The notes beneath the pieces are model-generated. The model searched no databases. It was given only the letters and a program-made list of their open reading frames with translations, and had not been told where the DNA came from. A stretch of DNA of 64,000 nucleotides from Hansfordia pulvinata (taxonomy: Eukaryota > Ascomycota > Sordariomycetes > Xylariales): assembly GCA_006538405.1 (NCBI GenBank), contig BJKQ01000011.1, positions 807,501 to 871,500 of the forward strand, given 5' to 3'. The position numbers and the translations under genes were made by a program. This document shows positions 9,869-21,177 of the stretch, piece after piece. The stretch's first letter is position 1. Each line of letters opens with the position of its first letter.

Positions 9869-12800
9869 TGTGAAGGTTTTGGTGATATTGGTGGGCGCGT
9901 AGGTGATGGTGGGGCTCGGGTTGCGGAATGCAAGTAAAGGGAGGGGAGAGGGAAAGTGGCTAGGCGTGGGGAAGAAAGGCAAGGTTATAAAGGTATGGCG
10001 TCAGGAGGGAGACAGCTATCGCGAGCACTGGCAGTAAGGGACGAGGAAGGGAAGGCAGCCCGGGCGAGAGGACAGAGACTGGAAGGTGCCCCGAGGCCAG
10101 GACCAGGTAGGAAGCCGAGCGCCGGAGAGGAGGGACGCGGGTCTGGCATTCAGATGGATGGCGACATCATCGCGCGCCCAGCTCGATGGTCGCCATTGAT
10201 GCGTCGCGCCGCACTCTCCCGCCTGCCCCTCCACCCCTCCTTCGCATCGTCAGAATGGGTCGGGGCGCTGCCCCTCTGACAAACTTAGTGGCCCCGCTTG
10301 CCGTCTCACGGTCTCCAGCCAGGGCACTCGCGACGACCCTCCATCGGAAGTCCCCAGCAGCGCCGGGTCCAGGCGTCGTAGGCGCTCGATCCAGGCACCA
10401 GGGGGCCTAAATGGCGGGATGAATGCGTGTGCTCGTCAAGTACTGCATAGACGGGCTGTCCTGCATTGGACGTGTACATGGAGTACATGCCATGTAGATG
10501 TACGAGATGACTTGCATGCGCCCTCGCAACAATACCTACATGTAGAGGAAGCCGCCCGCAAGCAACGGATACCTTACATTGATGGTACGCCCGATCCGGC
10601 CGTTGCCAGATACATGTACATACTGGCGGCTTCTCCAGAAGCATTTCCAGCGTCAAAGATGCCAGTCGGATAACGAGACTTCAGTCGGAGGTCTTCTTTC
10701 ACGCCTCCAGACATCAGTAGCTCCCGAGCAACGAGCCCAAAAAGGAGAATGTCCATCAGGAACAATGTTAATGTAAGCGCATGTACAATGGCAAGCCCCT
10801 CTCCCGCCCGCAGGCCCCCGACTCGGTCGTCATTTGGAAAGTAACCCGAGCGCGGTAGTCGGTCTTGGTCGGCGGCCATTGGCCAATTTAGGTATCTTAC
10901 GCAACCCAGCCACTCGCTTCTGTGTCTTCACCCGAATCCCGTCCTAGATCTGTGTTGGTAACCCCCCTGCGGACTTGAGCTTGTCGTGGGCAGCACGCTC
11001 GGCGACCGGCCAGCCTCGAAAGAAACAAGTACCATCGTTGCCCGCGTCTTGGTTTCGCCGATTTCCATTCCGTTGGACCAAGCCGGTATCTGTCGCACGC
11101 CCGGGGAAGCGGGCGGAGCAGCCTGCGCACATGCCATGCCAAACCCCTACCTCGCTCAAGGTATACAGGCCGGGTATCATCCGCCTGCTCGCCTAGCTGG
11201 CCATTTGGGGGGGATCTTCCAACCGCTCGGCGAACCGCACGCGCAGCCGCCGTCGGGCAATATCCGCCGACATTAGCCGCACGCAAGTACAACGCCCCCG
11301 GCCTGTGTTTTTCCGTACCGCCCAACGGGAATGCACGCCCGATTGCACCGAATCGGGTCTTTCTGGTTTCTTCAGGCACCTAACCTAGCGAGCGATGGAG
11401 AGCTTTCCGGCTCTCCCCACGATATTACCCCATGGCCTCCCGGGAGCGTCAAGCTGTATGGACCCTTTCGTTGCGTGATCGCGTTCGCGGCCGTCCAACG
11501 TGACTCTTCTGCCTCAGGTATCATCTTTGACCACTAAGATGCACTTATTACTCCCAGCAAAGCCCTTCAGCCCGCCTTGGGCCCCCGATGAGACCCGCGT
11601 GGTGCCGACGGGCGGACTGCAATGACAGTGGAAACCCCCTCGGGTCAACGGGCGCCGAGGTCCCGCGCGCGGGACTCCGGGGCCCCGGATTCGGCGCTCG
11701 AGTCCCGCTTTGAGATCCCCTCTCGCCCATATCAACTATCGTCCCTCATGCACGCCTTACCTCTCCCTCCTTCTCCCCGCGTACAATGCATCTGGATCTC
11801 GAACCCCAAACTCGACTCGGGCCGCTCTCTGTGTTGACTCCCATACAAAGCCCGTCCATGGCATCAGTAGCCTCATGGCCGACGAGCGATGCTGCGACTG
11901 GCTAGAGAAAGGAGACACCACAACATCACTATACCACCGGTGACTGCCGAGCTTTCTCCTTCCACGAGTAACGGCAAGAACTTCGCCGCGGCCTTCTGAC
12001 TAGCCAGGTGGCCACAACACACCCCCAGGAGATCCAACAGCCCCAGTGCCCTCGTGCGCTTCCAGACCCAGTGCGCCCAGTGCGGGACAGGCAGCGCAAC
12101 TGCATGCATTGATAAACAGGCAAGAGGCTGTTTTATAGGCATCCGGCGCACGCGAGTGCGGACTGGCAGGGCAGTCCGTGGTGCGCCAAGTAAATCGAGC
12201 CCGGCAAGAAGAGAGGGGATAGGCCATCACATCAAATACTTCGCCTTCTACCTTGTCCATGTCTGGACTTCGACCGACGAACACAAGGCTGGATCCGGCC
12301 GTCAAGCATGCGTCGCACGCGAGCAGCGTATCCCACAGCCGATCATCCCAGGAAAAGCCAGCACCCCTTCGTACGGGGTATAGCTTGAGGGCCTGGACGC
12401 TCCTCTCTATTGTCTCTTTTCCCTTGCGCCCAAACCCAGCCAGGATGCATTGCGTCCGCTCGTAGGACCTTGTCAATGGAGCGGGCAAGGCAACTCCGTA
12501 TGCTGGAGACAAACGAGTAAAGAGCGCCCCAGACCTTCCCACCGCAGGACTTCTGGTTGTCCCTCGCACCCCAAGTCTTCCACAATGCCTGGCCTTACTG
12601 TCTAACTGCAGTGGTGTATTAGTTGTCTAGACGCTCATGGATATATCTTTTCGTTTCCCAATTCAGACGCCTGTTGCTCCAACGTCACGTATTCCACGTT
12701 TCCTTCTCCCACCTTACTTCCTGGAGTTTATATGCTCGCACCTTATTCTGCCACGAAGCCCCGGTGGCCCCTGCAGACTTGTGCTGTATCGATGGTGGGC

Positions 12801-13130
12801 TGACACTTGTGCGACTACCCGGCCGCAGTCATAAGCCCCAGCTTGCGATGGCTTCCCTCACTGGACATGTCCAGTGACACCGTGTCTTGAGCTGCCCCAG
12901 CTCAAGCCAACTCAACTCCAATGACAAGTCCGGCCATGTCCGGTATTTATACAAAATCGGTTCACAAAACCTGCTACAAGACAAGGGACTACTCCCTTTC
13001 ATCTATGCAAAGAGAATTGTTGACGAGCCGTTCACCCCGCAATCAGAACCCACAGCCTGCCATCTTGTCAGCATTCGAGTCTCAGGAGAGACCGGTACGG
13101 TCTGAATACAACTCGCCGCAGTACTCAAAC
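9869..13130. other. Long intergenic region without a recognised gene
   Basis: About 3.3 kb between the aldo-keto reductase promoter and the sed5 terminator. All open frames are short, Arg/Pro-rich and overlap on opposite strands, as expected of GC-rich non-coding DNA. A 101-codon frame at 10879-10574 has one hydrophobic stretch but no other support. I see no repeat or transposon. A long non-coding RNA or a fast-evolving small gene cannot be excluded from sequence alone. Confidence 0.5.
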
Positions 13131-14295
13131 TTACAGGAAGAAGATCATCAGTACACCGAACATCTTGGCAATCAGCCACCGGTTGCTCGATACTCTGGAC
13201 CAGTACTTCAGCAGCTCACGCTGAGCCCCTGACACATTATCCACAACGTCTTCGGTGTTTGCGTCGATGCGTTGAATCATCCTGTTAATCACGTCAGTGT
13301 TGCCCTCCCCATTGACTAGAGGCCGATGGAAGAACATACTCGCTCTGCTCGGAAACCATCTGCGCAAGCTGTCCAAATATTCCACCCAGCTCACTGATGG
13401 TCTTCTCTATCGATTCGATAGCCTCGCCTCTCTGTTGAATGTACGAGTTCTGAGGCTGCGCCTCTTCCATCATCAAGACTTGTTGGTCACCGACGGGATT
13501 GAGCGAAAGGAGATCAGCGCCCGGCGAAGGCGTACCCCTGGCCGGCGTTCCGTAGAGAGGCGAAGCGGACTGCTGTATCGGAACTTGGGCGTGTTGTGAG
13601 ACCGTGGAGACAAACTCATCGGTACGAGCTCTCGAGGCTTGGATGTTCTTGGTGCGGACCTCTAGCACGTCCTTGAAGTTGGCGCCGACGTCGCTGAGTT
13701 TACCTTGCAACATAATGACAACGTTCTGAAGGGACAGTCAGTTGTGCCGATCCGATCAAGGGGGTTGCCCGACGAAACTCACCTTGTTGTGCTCACCAAC
13801 TTGATCCGCCTTAGGATGTTGCTGTCTGGACATTGTCTGGAGACCCGAGATTTGTTGGTTCAAAGACGATAGGTCTAAGGGGACGGGATGTTAGCAGTGC
13901 ACTGGACCCTCTCGTCCCATACTCGGGGCTCTCTGGCATGGGGGGGGGGGGACACTAGACATCAGAAAAGGACCAAACTCGCCTTGCTTGATGATAAAGG
14001 TGAGCTGGTTGATCTCGGTGGGCTTGTCGTCAAACAGGGTCTTCCGTTTGGCCAGCACAGCCAGCTTTTCTAATTTGGCCATGGTGCCCGCGATGCCGCG
14101 ACCAATGTCCGCAGCACGCCGGGCAAAGTCGGAGCGTCTGGCAGCAGGCGCATCGCCATTCGCGATAGCCTTTTGGGAGTCGGTGAGGAGGTTGCGGCGC
14201 TGGGAGCCGACCTTGGAGGTGTTTTGGCGTTTCTGGACCTGGTTGAGTACAGAGCGGAACTCGGCGGTCCGGTCCTGGATGGAGTTGACCGCCAT
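13131..14295 (-). CDS. sed5: Syntaxin of the Golgi, Sed5/syntaxin-5 orthologue
   Basis: Four exons: 14295-13983, 13874-13783, 13725-13340 and 13281-13131, giving 313 residues. This Qa-SNARE drives ER-to-Golgi and intra-Golgi fusion. The N-terminus MAVNSIQDRTAEF is the Sed5 signature. A helical N-terminal domain follows (KLEKLAVLAKRK), then the SNARE helix with ...MVSEQSEMIQRID containing the central Gln, and a C-terminal membrane anchor (WLIAKMFGVLMIFFL) that ends the protein. Every junction is in phase. Intron 1 begins GCGAGT, not GT: only this donor joins FIIKQ to DLSSLNQQI, the expected family sequence, so it is a GC-AG intron. A G run lies inside that intron (13941-13950). The frame is intact throughout. 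Confidence 0.96.
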
Positions 14296-17200
14296 GATGT
14301 TGGAGGATATAGCGTGTGTGGAATGTCGCGGAACAGTTCAAGAGCGGATGGCGATCGAGAAGGCGTCGCCGCCGATGGCGAAATATCGCGGCCGGCGCGA
14401 AGGTGACTGACCGAGTCGCGTGTACTTCAGGGACGGGTGGGCAGAGAGGCGTCTCGTTTCCGCAATTCGGCTGGGTCGATGCCCGGTTTTGAGTGTATGA
14501 CGTCGGACTGATTGGAGCTGGTGAGGCCGATTGATGCGACGAACGCGGGCGCGGGCTACCGGGGAGAGTGAAAGACGGGCGACTCGAAAGGTTGGCGGGG
14601 CCGCGGCCGCGGGCGAGTGGTCGATGAAGTACAGAGGGAATCGGATGAACGATTGTTTTGGAGGTTCCAGAGGGGCTGTCGAGAGAAGCGATGGTGGAGG
14701 CGGCGTGGCTGGCGGTGATGAAGTCGTTGACTCGACGCGAGAGAGGAAATGTAAAGGGAGCGATGCGATGCGACGAGGAGGGTCGAAAGGGTGCAGCAAA
14801 TGGCGACTGCCCGGCGGCTTCGTCTCGTGGACGTACCCAACCAAGTACCTACGTACCTACTTTACCTGCCGTGACTGCCCGCGCAAGCCGACGCGCCAGA
14901 GCGGCCAGATTCCCACTTGCAGGACCGAGAATGCAATATGCCGGTGAAAGATAAGTCACTACATGTACCCTTCTTATTGGCCTGTATGTGTGGGCGAGCC
15001 AGAGAGGCCAGCTTTCAATAGCTCGTCTTCAACCTCAGGGGCCGGATTTCCACATGTACCCGTCGGTATCCCCCCAGACTATCCATCGATTCCGGCACGG
15101 CTTCCTCCCGGTCAATGCGGGTGTCAGTGGAGGCCGCCACTCGACGGGTCATTTCGAGACATTTGATTGTCTGCCCTGGTGGAATCGCAATAGGTTCTCA
15201 ACACGCCGACAGCATCTTGCCTTTGCACATTGTGTGCAGGCTCGTTGATCTCCGGGTGGGGGGCAAAACTGACTTTCGTCCAGTCTTGAGTCTGGAAGCA
15301 GCCCGCGTGCCAAAGACACGTGTGCTTGCGCCACGCCGCGCGTAGCCTGCCTGCCCTGACACTGGAGTTGCCACTTGGCTGACTGTTGCTCTAAACTTGG
15401 CTGTGCCCTGGATCGACCTGGCCAGTGTCGAAGCGATGCGCTTCTGCTCGCCAAGCTCCGGACAGCATCGTTGCGGCGGCCCAGAGAGGCGGCCAACAGG
15501 AGGCTCCAAGGCCTCATCAAGACACACAGGCAAAGCCGGGCCTTCAAGTTCCGTGCACCATCTACCTCCACGCGTAGTTGCATCACGTATGAGTACTCGT
15601 AGCGTTCGCGTGCCATGGGCTCATCGCTGTCAGACTCGGGTACCCTGCAGTCGACATCCAATCACGTCGTCGCGGGGATGAATGGTGCGCGCGGGCCCGA
15701 AACGACGTCATTCTCGCGACCTGGCAAGACACCACCGGCCCATGCCCCTGGATGCATCAGGTAGACTATTGCGGGTGAGTATACCTACCCGCCTATCTTG
15801 CATTACCATCTGGAATGCTCTTGTCTGTACAAAGGCGCGGCAGCCGGAGGCGCAGGGACTTGATCGCGATCAGGACCCTCTAATCTTTCGCCGAGTACTC
15901 GTACGCTTATGCCTGAGTGCACGTTATGCTGAGGGACGCGTGAACCTCTGCTCAGCCACTACAACTACGTGTAACTCTGTCGCTGGTTGCTAATGTCGTT
16001 TGGCCGCGCCTAGTTCTCCAGGCCAGGTCAGCACACAAGGCGACGGGTAGCATGAGTACGACAATCAAATGTTAGCGAGATGGCCCAGTTACTCGTAGAG
16101 GGATAGCAAGGGCGAAGGCCACGGGAGTAAGCGCCCTACGTGCACACTGTCGCCCAAAAGAGGGTAATTGCCAGGAGAAGAAACCCAGACACGTACGACC
16201 AAGCATTGTGTCACCGTCTCCCCGCTCCCAGCGGCGAAAAGCTGGTTTCGGCCCAGGCTGAGGGGCAACTTGGCTGGCAGAGGACATCCTGACGGCCATC
16301 CTCCTCCTCCTCCTCCAGCCGGATGGCAACGGGGGGTGCCCACTCGCGCTCAGGCCTAACTGAGGGATGGGCAGCTTCCTGGTTGGCCCAGGATAGAACA
16401 GGCCGCGGCCTAGTCCAGGGCCCTGCATTCCTGATTCCCCGCCGTAGCACTGCGCGAGAGTGCCGTGACACTGTCGTGCCGCAGGAGCCGTGTCTCGTAC
16501 TCAGAAGCAGGCGTGGCAGGACGCCGGCTCCGCAGGCCGCCCCGTTGCGCGGCGATTGCGACTGATCCCAAGGCCAGAACCAAGACCAAGGCCCGGACAG
16601 GGATGGGAGGGAGAGCGGGCGCCCCAGAGACGTCGCGCCGTCCCTCGGTCTTGCTTTAGCGCTCATTGTCAAAGCAGAATGCGACTGTAGACGAACGGTA
16701 CTCGTACAGGGGGAGAGCGCGAGGGGGTGGCACGGTGGAGGCAGAGCTTCGCTTCGCTTCATGAACCCGCATCGCGCGGGCGTGATGGATTCCCGTCACA
16801 CTCGCTCGAAGAAGAGTCGGCGCCATGCGCAGGTGTCTCTGTTGCTGTGATGGGCCGGACAACGGCTTCTCGTAACCGGTGGTTTGGTCAGACACCTTAC
16901 CGGCATGTACCTACCTCCATTCAGGTCGGGCACTGACGACACCCGCGGTAGTTCTCGTCGTCTATCCGGGAAGCGGTGGGTACGATGACGATCCTTTCGT
17001 GTTCTCTGGCCGCGCCGTACCGCGCCTCTTGGTCTCCTCCCTCCACGCCTTCCAACTCCCGTGTATCGGCACGTACGAGGGCGAATTCGAGAAGTTGGCC
17101 GGGCACGCTGCCATCGTCATTGCGTCACCTTCGTCGTGTCCCGGTGGATAAATACTCGCACCTCGTTCTGTTACCTGGTACCTACCTTGCCCTGTCGACC

Positions 17201-18330
17201 TTTCAGCGGCCCCGAAGCGCAAGCGCTGTCTATATCGTATGTCTCTAAAGATGATTCGTGCCTGAACTGAAGCATTCGATTGCCATCATCCGCAAGTATC
17301 TCTTGTGCTCGTGTTGAAGAAATATGCTGCCGCCTGGCCCATCTGGGGCTTGCAAGCTTGGCCGCTGTCGTGGCCACGTGCGTGTTTTTCTCGTCCCAGG
17401 TACGGGTACCCGTATGGGCCGGCACATGCTGCTTGACGAGGCCGATGACGAGGTGACCATTGAAGTACCTAACGCGCTCGTACGGGGGGTGGTGGACTCG
17501 GAGACACCAGATCTGGCGCTTCCCCCTGATCCACAAATATTTCCACCTCCTGCCGCTCCCGCTGCCGCTGCACCATTCCCAGCACCGGCACCACCTGACC
17601 GCACCACCACCACCACTGCCTTCACCATTCCCCTCGCCGTTCTCCTCCCAAGACCATACGGCCGGTCCCCTTTTCGCGCTGCCCGTCGTCGTCTCCCGCG
17701 TTTGCCCTCGTCTTCGCTTGCTTTTCAAGATTCTCGCCGTGGCATCCGCCGTAGCCCTGCCCACAACCCTCGGCCGCGCTTAAGCCTCACGCCTCCATCC
17801 CGACCACCGCGGCCCACGCACCCACCGACCGTTCCCCAGATCAATCTCTCTCCGCTCTTCGTCGGTTTCGTCTGTGCTCGCTGGCCGTGCTTTTGCCCAA
17901 GATCGAGTTTTGCCCGACCCCAGACATCCGCCCTGCTGGGAGCTCGGCGCTGTCCCACGCCATCTCGCACTTGCAGCCTCCACGCACTGCGCACTTGACT
18001 TAAATTAATAAATATCGCTGGGGCGCCGCGCTAGACAGCACCCGAGCCGTTTGTTCCAACGACACGACAGGCCCAGCGACCCGACATCCCGGCGGGTCAG
18101 GGGCTCCATCTACCCCCGACACACTTGCCTCGGCCTCCCCTCACCGTCGTGATTCTCGCCTCCTCCCCGGTGACGTCTGGTGACCGACGCGAAACAGCTT
18201 GAGCCTTTGTTGCTCGAATCCGCGCCCGTGCTTGTGCTCGTGCCTGTCTTCATGTCCCCTGCCTGCCTGGGCATGCTTGCTTAGAGAGAGGCGGTCATAG
18301 TCCCATCGCCGCCGACGTGCCCGCGCCGCC
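14296..18330. other. Long divergent intergenic region between sed5 and the 876-aa disordered protein
   Basis: About 4 kb with no gene I can support. It carries four copies of the octamer TACTCGTA (15594-15601, 15896-15903, 16090-16097, 16699-16706) and several GTACCTACC-like tracts (about 14848, 15781, 16909, 17179). An AT-rich TTAAATTAATAAATA element at 17999-18013 precedes the leader of the downstream gene. The last 300 bases are a C-rich leader. Confidence 0.55.
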
Positions 18331-21177
18331 ATGGACCAGAGTTCATACAACAGCGTCGTGAGGACGAACAGCCCTTTCACCCCCTCGTAAGCCCTGCCCT
18401 CCCGGTCTCCTCCCTTGTGCGACGGTCCTCGCGACCCTCGATGCGCGATTCCTGACCCCTTCTGCAGCACCCCCTCCGGCAACCCATCATACAAGGTCAA
18501 CGTCAACCGCACCAAGACAAGGAAATGGGTCGAGGCCAAGAAGCAGAACTACGACGGCGACGACTGGGGAGGTGACGACTACGACGACTACGACGATTAT
18601 GACGACGAGCCCGAACCTACGCCGGCCAAGCCCGCGCCTGCGCCAGCACCCGCACCGGCCATCGCATCCCGCCCCGCGCCGCCGGCGCACTCGCACTCGG
18701 GGTCCGGTCTGCTGCCCAGCCAGCGGGCACGAACGTTCTCGCAGACTTCTCATCCGGTCGCTGCCCCAGAACCTGCACCCGCGCCTGCGCCTGCGCCGAC
18801 CAGTCTGCCTCCGCCAGGAGACGGGCCCCCGACCCTGCATCTACTAACGGAGCACGTATCGCCTCTACTCGATACGTCGCAGCCAACACCCCCGGACGTC
18901 ACGCCACGTAGTGGTCTACAGTCGGACGCCGCCGCGTCACAATCGCCCGGCCCGGGTATTGCGCGAGCCGACGCCCTCGGGGTGTACGGTGCGCAGGATA
19001 AAGGGAACAACAATGCCGGCTCGGCAGGGCCAAGTGCCGCGAACGAGTTCAGCCCAGGCGAGGAATCTTTGTCCGTTGTGCGGCCCGCCCAGTCGGACAG
19101 CCAACAAAGTCCCGATGGACCGAGTCCTCGCTTGGAGCTGGACACGACTGCCCCAGCCGAGAACAAACAGAATGCAGGACCGCAGTATGGATCCAACCCC
19201 GCCTCGCCGCCTTCCGCAACCAGGTCTGCTGGATCAGCACTCTCTGCGGTGGACTCGGACGCCACGGCACCGCGCCGGACGCCCAAGCTCCCTGAGATGT
19301 CGCGCATGTCAGGATTCGGGGACAACTTCTTCTCCAGTCAGCCCCGATACAGCAGTATCGAGGTACCTCCTTTACCGGCCAATGCTGCTGAGCTGACATC
19401 GACGCCCCCTCTTTCAGATGGGCTCAAGACCCAGCCGCAGTACTCTGCCGATTCGCCCACATTGGCTGACACCAAGCCCACAAAGCGCACCAGCATCATA
19501 GACGGCCCAAAACTTGACGGCAATCCCAGCATTAGGATGCCGCCGCCAGATTCTCCCGCGTCATCCACACTTCCATCCCAGTCGGCCAGACCACAACTGC
19601 CAGGGACGTGGATTTCCGAATCGTCCAATTTCTCCCCTGATGTGCCGACGCCCATGGAACGAGCCCAGCAACCTTCTGGGCTAGCCCAGGTGGAAAATGC
19701 TGGTGACACCGCCCAAGGCGAGCATGGCACGGGACCCGCGGATCCAGAGCCAACCACACAAGTCAAGCAGCTTTCCTCTGCAGAAGACGACAACGAGGTT
19801 TCCGAGAGCGAGTTTGGCAATGCGGTGGGTAAGCATGACGAAGCAGTTGCCGCGGGCGCCATGGCTTCTGGGCCAGGCCTCCACCCCGGCGGCTTGTCCC
19901 TGCCCCCATTGCACCCTCCTCCGAGCTCAACACACGGTGAAGGTCAACTTGACCCAGGTGAGTACAAGTTTACATTCAAAAATCGTGGTCTACATGGCTC
20001 CTGGTATCTCAGCGATGTTTCCTCTGTCAAAGGTCGTAGCCGGCTTCATGCGCCCTCGCAAAATCGTCTCTCATGCTAACCGCGGATTGCAGACGGGACC
20101 GCGCGCAAGTCCACCCTGAGCACAGTCGGCACCGGCTCTCCGGTAAAAGAAAGCGATGTGCTCCGAGAAGAAATCATGCGATCGCTCAGCCCAACTGGTG
20201 TGGACGACGAAGACTCGTCCCCTCCCGAAAACAAATCTCTACGGGAAATGGGACAGGAAGCCAGGAAGCAGTCTGGCTCGGTGGACCAACTGCCGAGCAC
20301 GGCCTACCAGCAAGATGGTTCGGTGACACCAATCGCGCCATTGACCACGAAGCGGCCATCGGACGCGGGCCCCCGACAAAGACGATTTTCCTGGGAGCAG
20401 GAACCCGAGCCGACCACCCCGAAGCCCGCCGCCGAGCCACCCCGCGAATCATCTCCGATCAGAACGCATGCCACGGTTCAAGAGCCCGTCATTCAACAGC
20501 CAGCGGCCCTCGTCTCGAATATTGTGTCCATAGCTAGTTCGCAGTCGCCAGAGACAGCCGCGTTGCAGATTCTGGAGCCGCCGTCCCCCATGTCCGACTT
20601 GCATGACGACAGGTCTCTCAGTCTCAGCAGCGAGAAGCATGACCTCGGCAAACCACCCAGCGCAGCTGCGGATCCGCGCGAAGTCGACACAACGCCAGTT
20701 CCGTCGGCGACCCAGCCGGTCAAGATTATGGCCTTCAAGGACATTGCGAACTTGACCAGCGTCCAAGACCGCATACAGAAATACAGCGATACTCGGACGC
20801 AGGTTGCCGAGATGGAGTCTGGGCTATCGAATTGGCTGATGCAAATGAATGGCGAGGCGGAACACGCGGGCGCTGGGGTCGGTATCAGCGCGAAGCTGCC
20901 TTCGGCGATTTCGGCACAGACGGGCTCGCAGCAGCAGCCTCTTCCTCGGCAGAATCTCAACTCGAGCAGCACAAACCTGTCCATGAAGGTGCCTGGCAGG
21001 ACGCCCTCGGGCAAGCTGGGAGGCCCCCCTCAGCCTGGAGCACAAGTGGGCGTCAAGAGCAAAGAGTTCTTGCATGCCGCTGGTGCATTTGGAAACAAGG
21101 GCATGAAATCGGGAATGAAGCTGTTTAGCAAGGGTAAAAGCAAGCTGCGGGATCGTGCTGGAGAAAAGGTACGGTGA
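18331..21177 (+). CDS. Large intrinsically disordered protein, conserved fungal, unknown function
   Basis: Exons 18331-18386, 18468-19957 and 20093-21177, 876 residues. Intron 2 has a clear TGCTAAC branch site at 20074. The N-terminus (MDQSSYNSVVRTNSP, then YKVNVNRTKTRKWVEAKKQNYDGDDWG) is a conserved opening followed by an Asp/Tyr acidic run. Most of the rest is Pro/Ser/Ala-rich and disordered. One likely ordered patch is a helix near residues 740-775 (FKDIANLTSVQDRIQKY). The C-terminus is basic with KGMKSGMKLFSKGKSK. The model ends with EKVR at a TGA. A GTACGG donor at 21169 followed by an ACTAAC branch site and CAG at 21261-21263 offers an alternative last exon ending in Ser then TAA at 21269; I cannot choose. 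A scaffold or cytoskeleton adaptor role is only a guess. Confidence 0.8.

Noticed and set aside
10574..10879. 101-codon minus-strand frame with one hydrophobic stretch
   Set aside because: No supporting homology, splice context or conserved motif; I could not distinguish it from chance.
12000..12569. 189-codon minus-strand frame
   Set aside because: Composition is that of random GC-rich DNA and it overlaps open frames on the other strand.
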